Origin: Plantago elongata | Lineage: Eukaryota; Streptophyta; Magnoliopsida; Lamiales; Plantaginaceae | DNA: 64,000 nucleotides | Direction: 5' to 3' | Assembly: GCA_036897095.1 (NCBI GenBank) | Contig: JAYMSP010000114.1 | Location: 1-64,000 of the forward strand | Shown here: piece after piece, positions 61,839-64,000 of the stretch | Numbering within the stretch: position 1 is the stretch's first letter | How the letters are laid out: each line of letters begins with the position of its first letter | Translations under genes and position numbers: made by a program | Notes under the pieces: generated by a model | Told to the model about the DNA's origin: nothing | What the model saw: the letters and a program-made list of their open reading frames with translations, nothing else | Database searches by the model: none

Positions 61839-64000
61839 ATGAGTGAACCCTCTAAGGTTGTTTTTTTGTTTATTTCGATTACAGTTTTATTTTGATTGAG
61901 CATGTGTTTGTTGAATTGATTAGTTAATGTGTTAGATTGGACCTTTTTTAAGTTTTTGTGCATTGAATGAATCCTGAAATATGTGGTTTATCTATTCAGC
62001 TCGACGCATATCTCGTTTTATGCTTCCGAAATTGTGTAATATTGTGCCGTGCTTGAGGATATTCTGAAGGTTTAATTTTTGCTTCTTGATTCAAATTAGG
62101 GTACTTTTAGCTATCATCATTGAGTTTGTTTCCTTAAAAATATAGTGAATCATATTTTTTAGCATGTGGTTTATCTACTTTTGAATTGATGTTTAATTAC
62201 CGTCGTGGTATATTGGATTAAAGGGAGCATTTCATAGTCTGTTGGATATTCAAAATTAGATATCCTTGAAAAGGTTAAACCTTTTCTCTAAACGAGTTGA
62301 CTGTGCGTGTTCTGCACGGGTCTTTTCGTAACTTGGCTTGGTGAAATTCTTGTTCTAAATTTTGTAATTTGATTTTTACGCCTTGATGATATGATCTTTG
62401 ATTTAATGTCATAGATATTATCATATTATGTGCGTTTTTTTTCTCCAAAACCATGAATTACCCCATTTGTAGTAAGGAGTGTTGTTGCTTTGGCACCTTA
62501 TAACATGTTAATTACTAAAATTGTTCCGTTTTGACTACTTCAGGTTTTACTTTTTGGGTCATTCACAGTGGACGAGGTCCTTCCTTGGCAGAATCCTGTC
62601 GTTGCCAATAAACCTGAAGAAAAGAAAGAATTACAAGTCAAGTCCCTGCAGCCTATCCCTGATTTGACTTTTGGCAGTCTTGGTAGCCTAGCAAGTGCGC
62701 TGCCTGGTCCCGTAAAGGAAGCAGTGTGTTCAAAGTCATCTGACATCCAGCAGGTCACTAAGGAAGCAAGTAATCATCTCCCGGCAACTGTTACAGGAAA
62801 CGGTGAAGTTCACATCTCCAACAGTTTTGGCAATGGTGTTCATGAAATAACTGATGGAATTGACTTTCCTGGACTACATGTATCAGATAATGGTAGTGCA
62901 ACCGCTACAAAATCAAGTTCGGGATTGTCATATTCTGATGCCATTAAATTAAATGGCACATATAAATCTGCGACTGAAACACACAATAAAAAGGCCAGTA
63001 CTAACATGGATGGCCATGTTATAGAAGAGCGAGGTTTTTTACCTCGAGGCCTGGTCAATAAAGGGAACTTGTGTTTCCTCAATGCAACTCTGCAGGCTCT
63101 CATGTACTGTAGTCCCTTTGTTCAGCTTCTGCAAGGGCTAAAAAGCCGTAACATTTCAAAGGTTTGCAGCTCCTGCATGCCTTACTTTACTGTGTTCGGT
63201 GCATGCTGCATGATGAGCAATGCTAAATTGTTTGTTCTTTTCTGGTATTTAGGCTGGTTATCCAACATTAGCTTCATTTGCTGAGTTCATTGGTGAGTTT
63301 GATGTACCAAAAGGAGCTAACATCAACAAGAAAGATGCCACTTCACTTGAAACTGGAAGGCCATTTAGCCCTGTCATGTTTGAGATTGTATTGAAAAAAT
63401 TCACCCCGGACGTACCAAGTAGTATCTCAAGCAGGCCTAGGCATGTGCTTCTTGACAACCTTTGTGCTTGTCTTCCTTTCTCTTTCATTTCTCGTCAAGT
63501 TGGGCTTTCAAGTTGATCTGTATTCATCATGTACATGCTTATGTCTTTGCAGACAGGAAGATGCCCAGGAATTTTTGAGTTTCATTCTGCATCAAATGCA
63601 TGATGAATTGCTAAAGCTTAAGGGGCATTCTGACTTGGATGGGAAGAATGCATCTGTGGTTTCTGTTTCTGAAGATGATGAGTGGGAGACAGTTGGGCCA
63701 AAGAACAAGTCTGCTGTGACCAGAACACAAGACTTTGTTCATTCAGAACTGAGTTCAATTTTCGGAGGACAGTTGAAGAGTGTTGTAAAGTCCAGGGGTA
63801 AGTTTGATTGAGGAGACATTTCTTGTTTGTATGCATATTTCTTTTTAGCTATGTCCTCTCATGATATAATTGTTTCACACCCCCAAATGTCTCTTCTCCC
63901 GAGACTAACCTGATCTCCCTCTCCATGAGTACATTGCTTTGAACTTTGAAGGATATCAACTTTTAGCCTTCTTATCTTTCTATTAGCTAAGGTGTCAAAC
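61839..64000 (+). CDS. UBP24-like: Ubiquitin carboxyl-terminal hydrolase, UBP24-like (5' part)
   Basis: Cysteine-type deubiquitinase of the USP family; the gene continues beyond the right edge. Exons seen: 61839-61856, 62544-63161, 63253-63440, 63553-63797 (about 355 residues). The six-codon first exon MSEPSK joins [19 protein letters not shown] long, probably disordered N-terminal region leads to the Cys box [19 protein letters not shown] with catalytic C183. The later [20 protein letters not shown] is the conserved second block of the USP fold. Keeping that block as RQEDAQEF requires a GC donor at 63441 (CCTAG|GCATGT). The His box is outside the window. Similarity in memory is closest to Arabidopsis UBP24, linked to ABA signalling. 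Confidence 0.88.

Overview
This is AT-rich plant nuclear DNA, almost certainly from a core eudicot. Genes have many short exons with GT-AG (and two likely GC-AG) introns, intergenic space is full of MITEs, Helitron relics and AT-rich sequence, and every recognisable protein is of plant type. Eight host genes are supported, seven complete and one cut by the right edge. Exon structures were built by hand: for every complete gene the joined exons sum to a multiple of three and end in the expected stop.

Layout. 1-2.95 kb: internally deleted Helitron (+), whose 3' end lies about 470 bp before the next gene. 3.4-9.0 kb: autoinhibited P2B Ca2+-ATPase of the ACA4/ACA11 group (+). 9.2-9.5 kb: Stowaway MITE. 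9.85-11.2 kb: small conserved gene of unknown function (-) with a PIF/Harbinger MITE just upstream. 13.6-16.6 kb: cytosolic NAD-dependent glycerol-3-phosphate dehydrogenase, GPDHC1 type (-). 18.7-20.7 kb: CACTA element carrying a nested PIF/Harbinger MITE. 25.0-26.9 kb: secreted cytokinin dehydrogenase of the CKX1/CKX6 group (-). 26.9-40.2 kb: a 13-kb gene desert with Stowaway relics, a Helitron helicase scrap, and an unusual array of about three dozen degenerate ~22-bp units lying between two copies of a ~430-bp segment. 40.2-43.7 kb: exosome subunit RRP42 (-), with a hAT-type element in its 5'-UTR intron. 44.2-46.1 kb: divergent gene for a Gly/Trp/Asn-rich protein with 38-residue repeats (+). 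48.6-54.2 kb: KOBITO1/ABI8-type glycosyltransferase-like gene (-). 54.2-61.8 kb: desert with a hairpin-rich GC island, a long-TIR Mutator-like element and two copies of Helitron helicase remnant (-). 61.8-64.0 kb: 5' part of a UBP24-like deubiquitinase (+).

The genes are independent housekeeping or developmental genes, not a pathway. From memory, ACA4, GPDHC1 and CKX1 lie close together in Arabidopsis (At2g41560, At2g41540, At2g41510), so the left half looks like a conserved ancestral eudicot block expanded here by transposons. I saw no clear tRNA or rRNA gene, CRISPR array or retroviral-type element. No wholly new biological system is evident. The most unexplained structures are the ~22-bp array with duplicated flanks, the hairpin-ladder MITEs, and the hAT element that seems to carry foreign coding sequence.
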